Positions 6,779 to 12,806 of a stretch of 13,372 bases of DNA are shown in pieces. The stretch is from Actinomycetes bacterium. Lineage in GTDB: Bacteria > Actinomycetota > Actinomycetes > Actinomycetales > Micrococcaceae. The notes beneath the pieces are model-generated. The model searched no databases. It was not told the DNA's origin and was given only the letters and a program-made list of their open reading frames with translations. The stretch covers positions 1-13,372 of the forward strand of contig JAFAAV010000138.1 in NCBI GenBank assembly GCA_023426375.1, in the 5' to 3' direction. Positions within the stretch are counted from its first letter, which is position 1. Each line of letters opens with the position of its first letter. Both the position numbers and the translations under genes were made by a program.

Positions 6779-7325
6779 GCGGTCGCCCCTTCCCCACGGT
6801 CGGTGCCGTGATTTCGAAAAGCTCGCACGCGACGTCGTAATAAGCGTCGCTCAGGCCCAGATGCGTCATACCCAGCCGCAAGCACACCGCGTGCGATGCC
6901 ATATTCGCAGGGTTGGTCACGGCCACCACGCGCTCGAGACCGGAAGCGAAGGCGTGTTCCAGAACTGCCCGCGCCGCTTCGGTGGCATAGCCGTGGCCCC
7001 AGTAATCGGGGTGGAAATGCCATCCGATTTCGATGTCCCGCTCTGCCTTGGTGCCACTATCCGGTATGGACTTGAGCAGCAGGGATCCCGTCACCGTTCC
7101 GTCCTTCAAACACACCGCCCACAGCCCTTGGACCGGCTCGTCCACGTAGCGTTCGTTCCACGCCGCGATCTTGGCCCGCGCCTGGTCCATCGTTCGCACC
7201 CGTTGTGTGCCGTCGCCAATGTAACGCTGCACGTCCGCGCGCGAATAGAGGTCCCGGACGAACGCGGCGTCATCTCCCGTGTAGGACCGCAGGCTCAGCC
7301 GCGGCGACTCCAGGGGACGCGTCAC
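6762..7325 (-). CDS. GNAT family N-acetyltransferase, RimJ/RimL-like
   Basis: A 187-residue acetyl-CoA-dependent acetyltransferase. The start resembles RimJ-type proteins (PLESPRLSLRSYTGDD). The core strand-helix motif DIEIGWHFHPDYWGHGYATEA (97-117) holds the pyrophosphate-binding loop WGHGYA, and the C-terminal NMASHAVCLRLGM segment (141-153) is the usual N-x-x-S-x-x-x-x-x-x-x-G region. Substrate is unknown; protein N-termini or small amines are the family norm. I place the start at GTG 7325, because TAGTG makes a 1-nt overlap with the upstream stop. The open frame runs further upstream to 7880 but only inside the membrane-protein gene. There is no strong own RBS (GGAA about 11 nt away), so reinitiation is likely. 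It overlaps tag by 17 bp. Confidence 0.9.
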   Translation of the reverse strand: MTRPLESPRLSLRSYTGDDAAFVRDLYSRADVQRYIGDGTQRVRTMDQARAKIAAWNERYVDEPVQGLWAVCLKDGTVTGSLLLKSIPDSGTKAERDIEIGWHFHPDYWGHGYATEAARAVLEHAFASGLERVVAVTNPANMASHAVCLRLGMTHLGLSDAYYDVACELFEITAPTVGKGRPHGEQP

Positions 7326-7930
7326 TACCGGTTCAATTCCGACGACGCCGCAGCGCCGCCCTCGTGCCTGGCCTCGCCTCGGGCCTCCTGAGCCTCCATG
7401 CGATCGAGCAACTCGTCCTCGCTGAGCGGTTCTCCGCGCAAAGCCCGCCGGGTATTGCGAAGGTCGGTGAGCGCCAGCAGCACCAGAGCGACCGCCATGG
7501 CCATGGAGATCACGCCAAAGGTGTTGGCGAATCCGTACGAGATACCCGCCATGTCCGGGCCGGTCAGGGCGGTGAAAACAGATTCCATCCCGCCCGGTGT
7601 GGAATCCGGGAGGAAGAACCCGAACAGTGCGGTGACGATCCATGAACCAATCGCCGTGAGGCTCGCACGTAAGCTCACGGACTCCGATGGATAGAACTTG
7701 GCGTCTCTGGCGAACAGCACCGCAGCTGCGGTGTGCAGCGCCAGCAGCGGAACACCCAGGCCGAAGGCGTAGACCCACACGAGGGAACCTAGGGCACCCA
7801 CGGCGATGCGCCCGAACACCACCCACAGCACCAACAACAGGACCGCAATGAGCATGGTCATCGGCACTGCACGCCGCCATCCCATACCAGATCGGTGCAA
7901 TTCGCCGGGGCGCGTCTCGTAGGGGCTCAT
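7325..7930 (-). CDS. Four-helix membrane protein of unknown function
   Basis: A 201-residue integral membrane protein with hydrophobic helices at about 21-40, 44-73, 88-107 and 132-155. A soluble charged C-terminal tail (156-201) includes EPLSEDELLDRMEAQEARGEARHE. I do not recognise the family. ATG 7930 was chosen because the preceding frame lacks coding character. No convincing Shine-Dalgarno precedes it, but TACGAT lies exactly 6 nt upstream, which suggests a leaderless mRNA. A later ATG within the first helix (residues 24 or 26) is less likely. It is first in the operon with the acetyltransferase and tag (1-nt stop/start overlap). The tail's short EDELLDRMEAQE helix resembles SHOCT-like C-termini, but I would not assign that. 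Confidence 0.85.
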   Translation of the reverse strand: MSPYETRPGELHRSGMGWRRAVPMTMLIAVLLLVLWVVFGRIAVGALGSLVWVYAFGLGVPLLALHTAAAVLFARDAKFYPSESVSLRASLTAIGSWIVTALFGFFLPDSTPGGMESVFTALTGPDMAGISYGFANTFGVISMAMAVALVLLALTDLRNTRRALRGEPLSEDELLDRMEAQEARGEARHEGGAAASSELNR

Positions 7931-7936
7931 GTCTTC

Positions 7937-7942
7937 ATCGTA
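7937..7942 (-). promoter_or_regulatory. -10 element TACGAT, probable leaderless start
   Basis: On the - strand TACGAT fits TANNNT and ends 6 nt before the A of the ATG at 7930, so transcription would begin at the start codon. No Shine-Dalgarno is present and no clear -35 is seen. Confidence 0.45.
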
Positions 7943-8107
7943 AGTGCCCCAGCAGCCAAGAACGAGTCCTCGAAATCGCAACTTCGACACCGCGCTTGCG
8001 GTTCGCGTGACCACGTCGAACCGCCATGCGAACCTTCCAACAGTTATTGCCCTCCCCGCGGGCGAGAGCATTCACGGGTGGATCGTATGCGATTCCTTGA
8101 CAGAACT

Positions 8108-8228
8108 CTGGGATGAAGATCTCAACCAAGCTGAACCCGCGGGGGCGCTGAGCCCCCGAACCATGAATCTCATCGCACCCGGGCTGAAAGCAGCCCTCGG
8201 GCTGTCCCCAAGCAGCTGATCATCCCAG
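8108..8228. other. Potential structured RNA or leader segment
   Basis: The ends pair over 9 bp (CTGGGATGA at 8108-8116 with TCATCCCAG at 8220-8228), then over 5 bp (AGCTG at 8129-8133 with CAGCT at 8213-8217). Inside are two hairpins: CGGGGGC/GCCCCCG (8140-8158, 5-nt loop) and GGGCTG/CAGCCC (8181-8196, AAAG loop). A nested multi-branch fold is therefore possible on either strand. It matches no RNA family I know. Transcription is not shown. Confidence 0.3.
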
Positions 8229-8303
8229 CGCTCACCTCACGGAAACCTGCAGTCCCCCTGTCTTCGCGCCAGTCATGCCCACTTTGGTGTCAGATGCGGC
8301 CAG

Positions 8304-8309
8304 TACAGT
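8304..8309 (+). promoter_or_regulatory. -10 element TACAGT, probable leaderless start
   Basis: TACAGT fits TANNNT and ends 6 nt before the ATG at 8316. No Shine-Dalgarno is present in the preceding 25 nt. A possible -35, TTGGTG (8284-8289), is too close at 14 bp. The spacing is the same as at the facing gene. Confidence 0.45.
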
Positions 8310-8315
8310 GACAGC

Positions 8316-8984
8316 ATGACCGCTACTTCATTCCCTCGCGCAGTACTGTTCGATCACGACGGAACCCTGGTGGACACCGAACCCCTGTGGGCGCAGGGTA
8401 AGGAGCAGTTAGCGGCAACTCACGGCGGGGAATGGACCCAGGCGGATACGGAAGCAACCCTGGGCAAACCCATCGCCAAAACGGTCGAACGACTCAGCGA
8501 ACTGGGTGTGCCCGGTGACTTGGATCAGGTGTTCCAAGAGTTCTACACGGTGCTCGAAAAGATCCTTGAGGAGAACCCTCCCGGATTCATCGCCGGGGTC
8601 GAACCGCTGCTGAAGGATCTCGCGGAGGCCGGTATCCCCGCGGCGATCGTCACCAACGCGACCACGGACGTCGCCAAATACACGGCTTCTATTGCCCCGG
8701 ACAACCTTTTTCAGGTGATCATCGGAGATCAAGAAGTCGCCGCGGGTGTGAAGCCCAAGCCGGACCCGGACGCTTATCTGCAAGCAGCCAAGCGCTTGGG
8801 TGTGGACCCGCAGGACTGCGTGGTCATCGAAGACTCCCCGTCGGGCGCTCAGGCGGGAGTTGCGGCGGGCATCATCACCGTGGCGGTCCCGGGCGAACAG
8901 GAGATCCCTGCCCAGCCCGGAGTGGTGCACGTACCCAATCACTCCGAGCTCACCCTGGAGTTCCTGCGCATGCTCAAGCCGTGA
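8316..8984 (+). CDS. HAD superfamily hydrolase, beta-phosphoglucomutase/phosphatase type
   Basis: A 222-residue cytosolic HAD phosphohydrolase or phosphomutase. Motif I is DHDGT (nucleophile Asp13, acid/base Asp15). Motif II is Thr113 in VTNAT, motif III is Lys146 or Lys148 in GVKPKPDPDAY, and motif IV is Glu172-Asp173 in VVIEDSPSGAQAG. The helical cap is inserted between motifs I and II (about 20-85), which is subclass IA, as in beta-phosphoglucomutases, phosphoglycolate phosphatases and sugar phosphatases. The EDSPSG segment is shared with the phosphoglucomutase-like branch. Substrate cannot be read from sequence. The gene stands alone, with a 20-bp-stem terminator 43 nt after its stop. It is probably translated from a leaderless mRNA. 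Confidence 0.93.
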   Translation: MTATSFPRAVLFDHDGTLVDTEPLWAQGKEQLAATHGGEWTQADTEATLGKPIAKTVERLSELGVPGDLDQVFQEFYTVLEKILEENPPGFIAGVEPLLKDLAEAGIPAAIVTNATTDVAKYTASIAPDNLFQVIIGDQEVAAGVKPKPDPDAYLQAAKRLGVDPQDCVVIEDSPSGAQAGVAAGIITVAVPGEQEIPAQPGVVHVPNHSELTLEFLRMLKP

Positions 8985-9027
8985 CGCTCACGCGCTGAGT
9001 AGCTGAAGTGCACCTCCAGAACGCATG

Positions 9028-9070
9028 AAGCAGGGCGGCCAGTTTCGTTTCGAAACTGGCCGCCCTGCTT
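9028..9070. terminator. Bidirectional terminator, 20-bp stem
   Basis: Bases 9028-9047 pair perfectly with 9051-9070 around TTT. It lies between the HAD stop (8984, +) and the helicase stop (9086, -) and should serve both genes. Confidence 0.92.
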
Positions 9071-9085
9071 TATCAGTACCCGGGT

Positions 9086-10726
9086 TTAGCGGGCGCCCTG
9101 GTCCTGGCGGTTCGCCCGACGACGGCGCTGTGCCGCGGCGGTTGCGCGATCAGGAGCCTGGCCGGTCGAGTGCGAACGCTGGCCAGAGCCGCTGCGCTCA
9201 CCGCGAGGCTTGTCGCTGCGAGCGCCCGATGCCGAACCGGCGCCCTGTGACTTACCGCCGAAGCGACGATTGCCGGAAGCGGCGGCGTCGGAGCGGGACA
9301 CGTTGCTGCGTGCACCACCCGATCGGGTACCGCCGGAACGCTTGCCCTCGGTGCGAGCAGCGCCGTCGCGTGCGGATCCGTCGCGCTCGGTACGAGACCG
9401 ACCGGCACCGGAACGGCCACCGTTGCGACCGCCGGAGCGAGCGCCGTCGTTACGGCCACCGGAACGACCACCCGAACGGGGCCTGGAACCGCGACCGCCC
9501 TGGCCACCACCGTTACCGGACTGGGGCGCGGGCTGGTAGGCAACGCGCTCTGCGCGCTCGCCCACCAGGTCCGCAACGATCTCGGAGCCGGGCGACACGG
9601 CGTCGATGCGAGCACGCACGCCGGCCTTCTGCATGAGCTTGTCCACGTCGCCGCGCTCTTCGGTCGTGGAAATGGTGATCACGGAACCGGAGGCGCCGGC
9701 GCGAGCCGTGCGACCGGAACGGTGCAGGTAGGACTTGTGCTCGGCGGGCGGGTCGATGTGAACGACCAGCTCCACGTCGTCAACGTGCACACCGCGGGCT
9801 GCCACGTCGGTGGCCACGAGTACGCGCACCTCTCCGTTGGAGAACGCGGCCAGGTTGCGGTCACGAGCATTCTGCGACAGGTTGCCCTGCAGATCCACCG
9901 CGGGGATACCCGACTGGTTGAGCTTCTTGGCCATCTTCTTGGCGCGGTACTTGGTGCGCGTGAACATCACGCGGCGACCGGTACCGGAGGCCAGGGTCTC
10001 GATGAGCGCTTGCTTGTCGTCGTTGTTCACGACCAGCACGTGGTGATCCATGGTGGTCACCGCGGCCTTGGCAACGTCCGCCGAGTGCAGCACCGGGTTG
10101 TTCAGGAACTTCTTGACCAGGGTGTCCACGCCGTTGTCCAAGGTGGCGGAGAACAGCAGACGCTGGCTCCCCTTGGGGGTGCGGGACAGGATGCGGGTGA
10201 CCACGGGCAGGAACCCCATGTCGGCCATGTGATCGGCCTCGTCGAGGACCGTCACGCGAATCTCGTCCAGGCTCAGAACACCCTGCTTGAGTAGGTCGTC
10301 CAGGCGGCCCGGGCAGGCCACCACGATGTCCACGCCCTTGGCGAGTTCCTGCTCCTGACGCTTCTGGGAGACGCCACCGAAGATCACGGTGGTGCTCAGG
10401 CCTGCAGCCTTGGCCAGCGGGGCCACGGTGCGGTCGATCTGGGTGGCCAGCTCACGGGTGGGAGCCAGCACCAGGCCGGTGGGGCGGTTTGCGCGGCGCG
10501 GTGCCCGAGCGGCGTCGTCCACCATGCCCGCCAGGCGAGCCACGAGCGGAAGCGCGAAGGCCACGGTCTTGCCGGAACCCGTGCGGCCGCGGCCCAGGAC
10601 GTCCCGGCCGGCTAGCGAATCGGGAAGGGTTTTTTCTTGAATGGGGAAGGCTTCGGTGATGCCGGTACGGGCAAGGTCAGCCGAAAGGACCTCGGGCACG
10701 CCGAGGTTTACAAAATTAGTAGACAA
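9086..10726 (-). CDS. DEAD-box RNA helicase with RGG/RSGG-rich tail
   Basis: ATP-dependent RNA helicase, likely acting in ribosome assembly or in RNA remodelling at low temperature. Motifs in order: Q motif FPIQ (27-30), Walker A GRTGSGKT (47-54), PTRELA (89-94), GG (117-118), DEAD (162-165), SAT (193-195), ATDVAARG and HRSGRTARAG. The two-lobed core ends near residue 397. A tail of about 149 residues follows, made of Gly, Arg, Ser and Ala with repeated RSGG/GGR units and a final QRRRRANRQ; such tails bind RNA and are disordered. I chose TTG 10726 (546 aa) because GAAAG lies 7 nt upstream and homologues begin close to this point. GTG at 10750, adding 8 residues, is a real alternative. Single gene, ended by the shared hairpin at 9028-9070. 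Confidence 0.94.
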   Translation of the reverse strand: MSTNFVNLGVPEVLSADLARTGITEAFPIQEKTLPDSLAGRDVLGRGRTGSGKTVAFALPLVARLAGMVDDAARAPRRANRPTGLVLAPTRELATQIDRTVAPLAKAAGLSTTVIFGGVSQKRQEQELAKGVDIVVACPGRLDDLLKQGVLSLDEIRVTVLDEADHMADMGFLPVVTRILSRTPKGSQRLLFSATLDNGVDTLVKKFLNNPVLHSADVAKAAVTTMDHHVLVVNNDDKQALIETLASGTGRRVMFTRTKYRAKKMAKKLNQSGIPAVDLQGNLSQNARDRNLAAFSNGEVRVLVATDVAARGVHVDDVELVVHIDPPAEHKSYLHRSGRTARAGASGSVITISTTEERGDVDKLMQKAGVRARIDAVSPGSEIVADLVGERAERVAYQPAPQSGNGGGQGGRGSRPRSGGRSGGRNDGARSGGRNGGRSGAGRSRTERDGSARDGAARTEGKRSGGTRSGGARSNVSRSDAAASGNRRFGGKSQGAGSASGARSDKPRGERSGSGQRSHSTGQAPDRATAAAQRRRRANRQDQGAR

Positions 10727-10860
10727 GGAAAGTCTTTCAGGTTGGTCCACGCGAAACGATTCCGCGCGCACGCGCCATAAGCCAAATCTGGGGCGCGAAC
10801 TGCGCGCCTTGGACCGGCGCGCCAACCTCGTGAAATGCACGAGGGAACTTAGCCAGTGTA
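10727..10860 (-). promoter_or_regulatory. Promoter and possible leader of the helicase gene
   Basis: TACACT (- strand, 10855-10860) is the best -10 candidate and would give a leader of about 120 nt. Within it CCTCGTG (10826-10832) pairs with CACGAGG (10838-10844). Two blocks containing GGCGCG follow. No clear -35 is seen. Confidence 0.35.
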
Positions 10861-10924
10861 CACAGGTCACCTACCGACCGGTTAGGGCGCATGCCACTGG
10901 GCCACTCAACTCTGACTGGGAACG

Positions 10925-10966
10925 AACGTGCGGCCCGGGACGTTCACACGCTCCGGGCCGCACGTT
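10925..10966 (-). terminator. Hairpin terminator of the second SDR gene
   Basis: Bases 10925-10938 pair perfectly over 14 bp with 10953-10966 around a 14-nt loop. It starts 17 bp past the SDR stop. It is also upstream of the helicase promoter, so it may insulate that gene from read-through. Confidence 0.8.
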
Positions 10967-10982
10967 TCGACAGGGGGACGGA

Positions 10983-11735
10983 TCAAATGGCGGTGTAACC
11001 GCCGTCCACCAGGTAGTAACCGCCGGTCATGAAGGATGCGCCGTCCGACAGCAAGAACGTGGTCAGCTGCGCAACCTCTTCGGAGGTGCCCAGGCGGCCC
11101 ATGGGGTGCGCGTTCACCAGGGCTTCCTTAGCCCCAGCAGGCAGGTTCGCGAGCAACGGGGTCTCGATGTAGGCCGGGCCCACCGCGTTGATGCGGACAC
11201 CGCGCTGGCCGTAGTCCACGGCGGTCTGCTTGGTCAGACCCACCACGCCGTGTTTGGCGGCGGTGTACGCGCTGTTGCCTACGCCGGTGGCCACGGTCGA
11301 GTGGATGGAGCCAATGTTCACGATGGCTCCGCCGCCGTGCTGCTCGATCACCGGGAGCTCAGCCGCCATGCCGTAGGCCACGCCGTTGAGGTCGATGGCC
11401 ACGGTCCGGTCCCACGCGTCCATATCGGTTTCACCCAGGGCCTCGACCTGACCGCCCACACCGGCGTTGTTCACGGCGTAGTGCAAGCCGCCGTAAGTCT
11501 GTACGGCAAAATCCACGGCCGCCTGCGCGTCCTCGCGCTTGGAGACGTCCTGACGGATACCGGCCGCGTCACCGCCAGCAGCCATGATGGCCTGTACTAC
11601 GTTGTCGATACCGGTTGAATCGATATCCGTGACCACGACCTTGGCGCCGCGTTTGGCCAGATCCTTGGCAATCGCCTCGCCGATTCCCGACGCCGCTCCG
11701 GTCACCAGTGCCACGCGTCCGCTGAATTCAGACAT
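10983..11735 (-). CDS. SDR family oxidoreductase
   Basis: A 250-residue classical short-chain dehydrogenase/reductase. TGAASGIG (12-19) binds the dinucleotide, and Asp37 suggests NAD(H) preference. NNAG is at 88-91, Ser142 is the catalytic serine, and YTAAK (156-160) supplies Tyr and Lys. The position that is usually the catalytic Asn (IDLNG, 113-117) is Asp114; IDLNG occurs in other SDRs too, so this is variation and not damage. The pattern HGVVGLTKQTAVDYG and the ending VDGGYTAI are of the common glucose dehydrogenase/cyclohexanol dehydrogenase-like type; substrate unknown. The start ATG is 5 nt after AGAAGGAG (11741-11748). It is not an obvious recent duplicate of the SDR at 5297, since loops and C-termini differ. 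It is transcribed alone. Confidence 0.94.
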   Translation of the reverse strand: MSEFSGRVALVTGAASGIGEAIAKDLAKRGAKVVVTDIDSTGIDNVVQAIMAAGGDAAGIRQDVSKREDAQAAVDFAVQTYGGLHYAVNNAGVGGQVEALGETDMDAWDRTVAIDLNGVAYGMAAELPVIEQHGGGAIVNIGSIHSTVATGVGNSAYTAAKHGVVGLTKQTAVDYGQRGVRINAVGPAYIETPLLANLPAGAKEALVNAHPMGRLGTSEEVAQLTTFLLSDGASFMTGGYYLVDGGYTAI

Positions 11736-11779
11736 TTCCGCTCCTTCTCTTGGGGATCATTTCGTCCCTTCAAGTCTTA

Positions 11780-11793
11780 GTGTTTTGGAACAC
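11780..11793. promoter_or_regulatory. Dyad in the SDR promoter region
   Basis: GTGTT and AACAC are exact reverse complements around TTGG, 45-58 bp upstream of the SDR start. On the - strand a possible -10, TAAGAC, follows immediately (11774-11779). It is a candidate repressor operator; regulator unknown. Confidence 0.4.
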
Positions 11794-11835
11794 AAATGCC
11801 AGGGATGCCCCCGTGTTGCTGGTGGGGTCTCGCAG

Positions 11836-11881
11836 ACAGCGGAAGCGGCCCGGGATCCCCCAGACCGCTTCCGCTGTTTTT
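11836..11881. terminator. Hairpin with T-tract on the + strand
   Basis: Bases 11836-11848 pair over 13 bp with 11865-11877, with GGGATCCC in the loop. T residues run on directly at 11877-11881 on the + strand. On the - strand it lies 42 bp beyond the DJ-1 stop, and there the A-tract precedes the stem. It probably ends DJ-1 transcription, although its T-tract suits + strand RNA better. Confidence 0.75.
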
Positions 11882-11922
11882 CACTGGTCACGCTTGGTGA
11901 TCAGTCATTGATGGCTGACGAG

Positions 11923-12699
11923 TCAGTCCTCTTCGTCAGCTGCCTTTTCTGCATCTTTCTCAGCGCGCAGTTCCTCGGAGGCCTTTTCTTCCTCGGCCTT
12001 CTCCTCGAGCACCACTTCCGTGAGGAGCTTGGTCATCTCCTTGGCCACGCTGGCCGCGGACTGGGGGTTCTGACCGGTGACCAGGTGGTCGTCCACCTGC
12101 ACGTTGTCCTCCCAGTTGTCCGCCACCTTGACCGTGGCACCCTGCTCTTCAAGCTTGTCCTGGAGCAGGTAGGGCACCACACCGGTCTTACCCACTTCTT
12201 CTTCCTCGGCGTTAGTGAAGGCCGCGACCTTGCGCCCGGAGAGCAGCGCGATGCCGTTGCCGAGCTCCACGTCCACCAAGCCGGAGGGTCCGTGGCATAC
12301 CGCGCCGACCACACCGCCACTGTCGTACACGGAAGCGATCAGCTTCTGCAGATCCTTGTTACCGGTGAAGTCCCACATGGTTCCGTGGCCACCCACCAGG
12401 AACACTGCGTGATACTGCGACGGGTCCACCACCGCAATCTTGGGAGTGTTGTACAGAGAGGCCTTGACGGTCTCGTCGGTGGTGAACTCCACCTGAATGG
12501 GATCTTCCTCATCCAGTCCATCCTGTGGCGGCTGGCCACCCTGAATGGATGCAAAATCCACGAAATACCCGGCATCGCGGAACACCTTCCAGGGGTGTGC
12601 CGCCTCGCCCACGAAGTAGCCCGTGGCCTCTCCGGTGTCGCCCAGGGTGTCATGGCTGGTCAGTACCAACAGAACCTTTTTCATGGTGCCAATGTCCAT
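11923..12699 (-). CDS. DJ-1/PfpI superfamily protein, Hsp31-like
   Basis: A 258-residue class I glutamine amidotransferase-like protein. The nucleophile elbow AVCHGPSGL puts Cys135 and His136 at the active site, and Glu24 in TGEATGYF is the acidic partner seen across DJ-1 proteins. HPW (35-37), GGHGTMWDF (103-111) and the K-V-A-A-F-T-N-A-E-E-E segment are typical of Hsp31-type members. These act as glutathione-independent glyoxalase, deglycase or chaperone; the activity here is inferred. Residues about 230-258 form an extra charged tail of Glu, Lys and Ala. ATG 12699 is chosen over upstream starts because GAAAGGAG lies 5 nt before it (12705-12712); ATG at residue 6 is a weaker choice. It is divergent from the DoxX-like gene, with dyads between them. 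Confidence 0.94.
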   Translation of the reverse strand: MDIGTMKKVLLVLTSHDTLGDTGEATGYFVGEAAHPWKVFRDAGYFVDFASIQGGQPPQDGLDEEDPIQVEFTTDETVKASLYNTPKIAVVDPSQYHAVFLVGGHGTMWDFTGNKDLQKLIASVYDSGGVVGAVCHGPSGLVDVELGNGIALLSGRKVAAFTNAEEEEVGKTGVVPYLLQDKLEEQGATVKVADNWEDNVQVDDHLVTGQNPQSAASVAKEMTKLLTEVVLEEKAEEEKASEELRAEKDAEKAADEED

Positions 12700-12717
12700 G
12701 CGTGCTCCTTTCGGCCG

Positions 12718-12734
12718 GCGCGCATCATGCGCGC
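12718..12734. promoter_or_regulatory. 17-bp palindrome before the DJ-1 RBS
   Basis: GCGCGCAT and ATGCGCGC flank a single C. It ends 6 bp from the RBS (12705-12712). In RNA it would form a GCGCGC stem with an ATGAT loop, so it could act as an operator or as a 5' UTR hairpin limiting translation. Confidence 0.5.
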
Positions 12735-12735
12735 T

Positions 12736-12751
12736 TGTGAACGGGTTCACC
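12736..12751. promoter_or_regulatory. CRP/GlxR-like binding site
   Basis: TGTGAACGGGTTCACC matches TGTGA-N6-TCACA at 9 of 10 defined positions, and the inner six are themselves largely symmetrical (GTGAAC, GG, GTTCAC). It overlaps a possible DJ-1 -10 element, TACGGT (- strand, 12749-12754), so binding there would repress. An actinobacterial Crp/Fnr family regulator is the natural candidate. Confidence 0.5.
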
Positions 12752-12806
12752 GTAAGCACGCTGTTGGGCAGGTGACAGCCTCGTTCGCTGTAGGCACTTT
12801 GACACG

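Larger units (their letters stand above)
7931..8315. other. 385-bp divergent intergenic region
   Basis: The region lies between the membrane-protein start (-) and the HAD hydrolase start (+). It contains the two -10 elements described separately and a potentially base-paired segment (8108-8228). An open frame of 91 codons begins at GTG 7944 on the + strand, but it lacks an RBS and the strong GC3 bias of the neighbouring genes. I see no recognisable protein, tRNA or mobile element. Confidence 0.6.

Noticed and set aside
5282..6811. Open frame of 509 codons on the + strand
   Set aside because: It covers two confident - strand genes (SDR and tag). The translation is rich in His, Gly and Val without a fold pattern, as expected for a shadow.
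6762..7880. Acetyltransferase read as a 372-residue fusion
   Set aside because: The extra N-terminal half is only the out-of-frame reading of the membrane-protein gene. The GNAT fold starts at the GTG that overlaps the upstream stop.
7944..8219. 91-codon + strand frame in the intergenic region
   Set aside because: The GTG start has no RBS and overlaps the proposed promoter of the facing operon. It lacks the strong GC3 bias of the neighbouring genes and no domain is visible. Kept only as a note in the intergenic entry.
5297..11735. Two SDR genes as parts of one biosynthetic cluster
   Set aside because: They are 5 kb apart, each with its own promoter and terminator, and unrelated repair and RNA genes lie between them.
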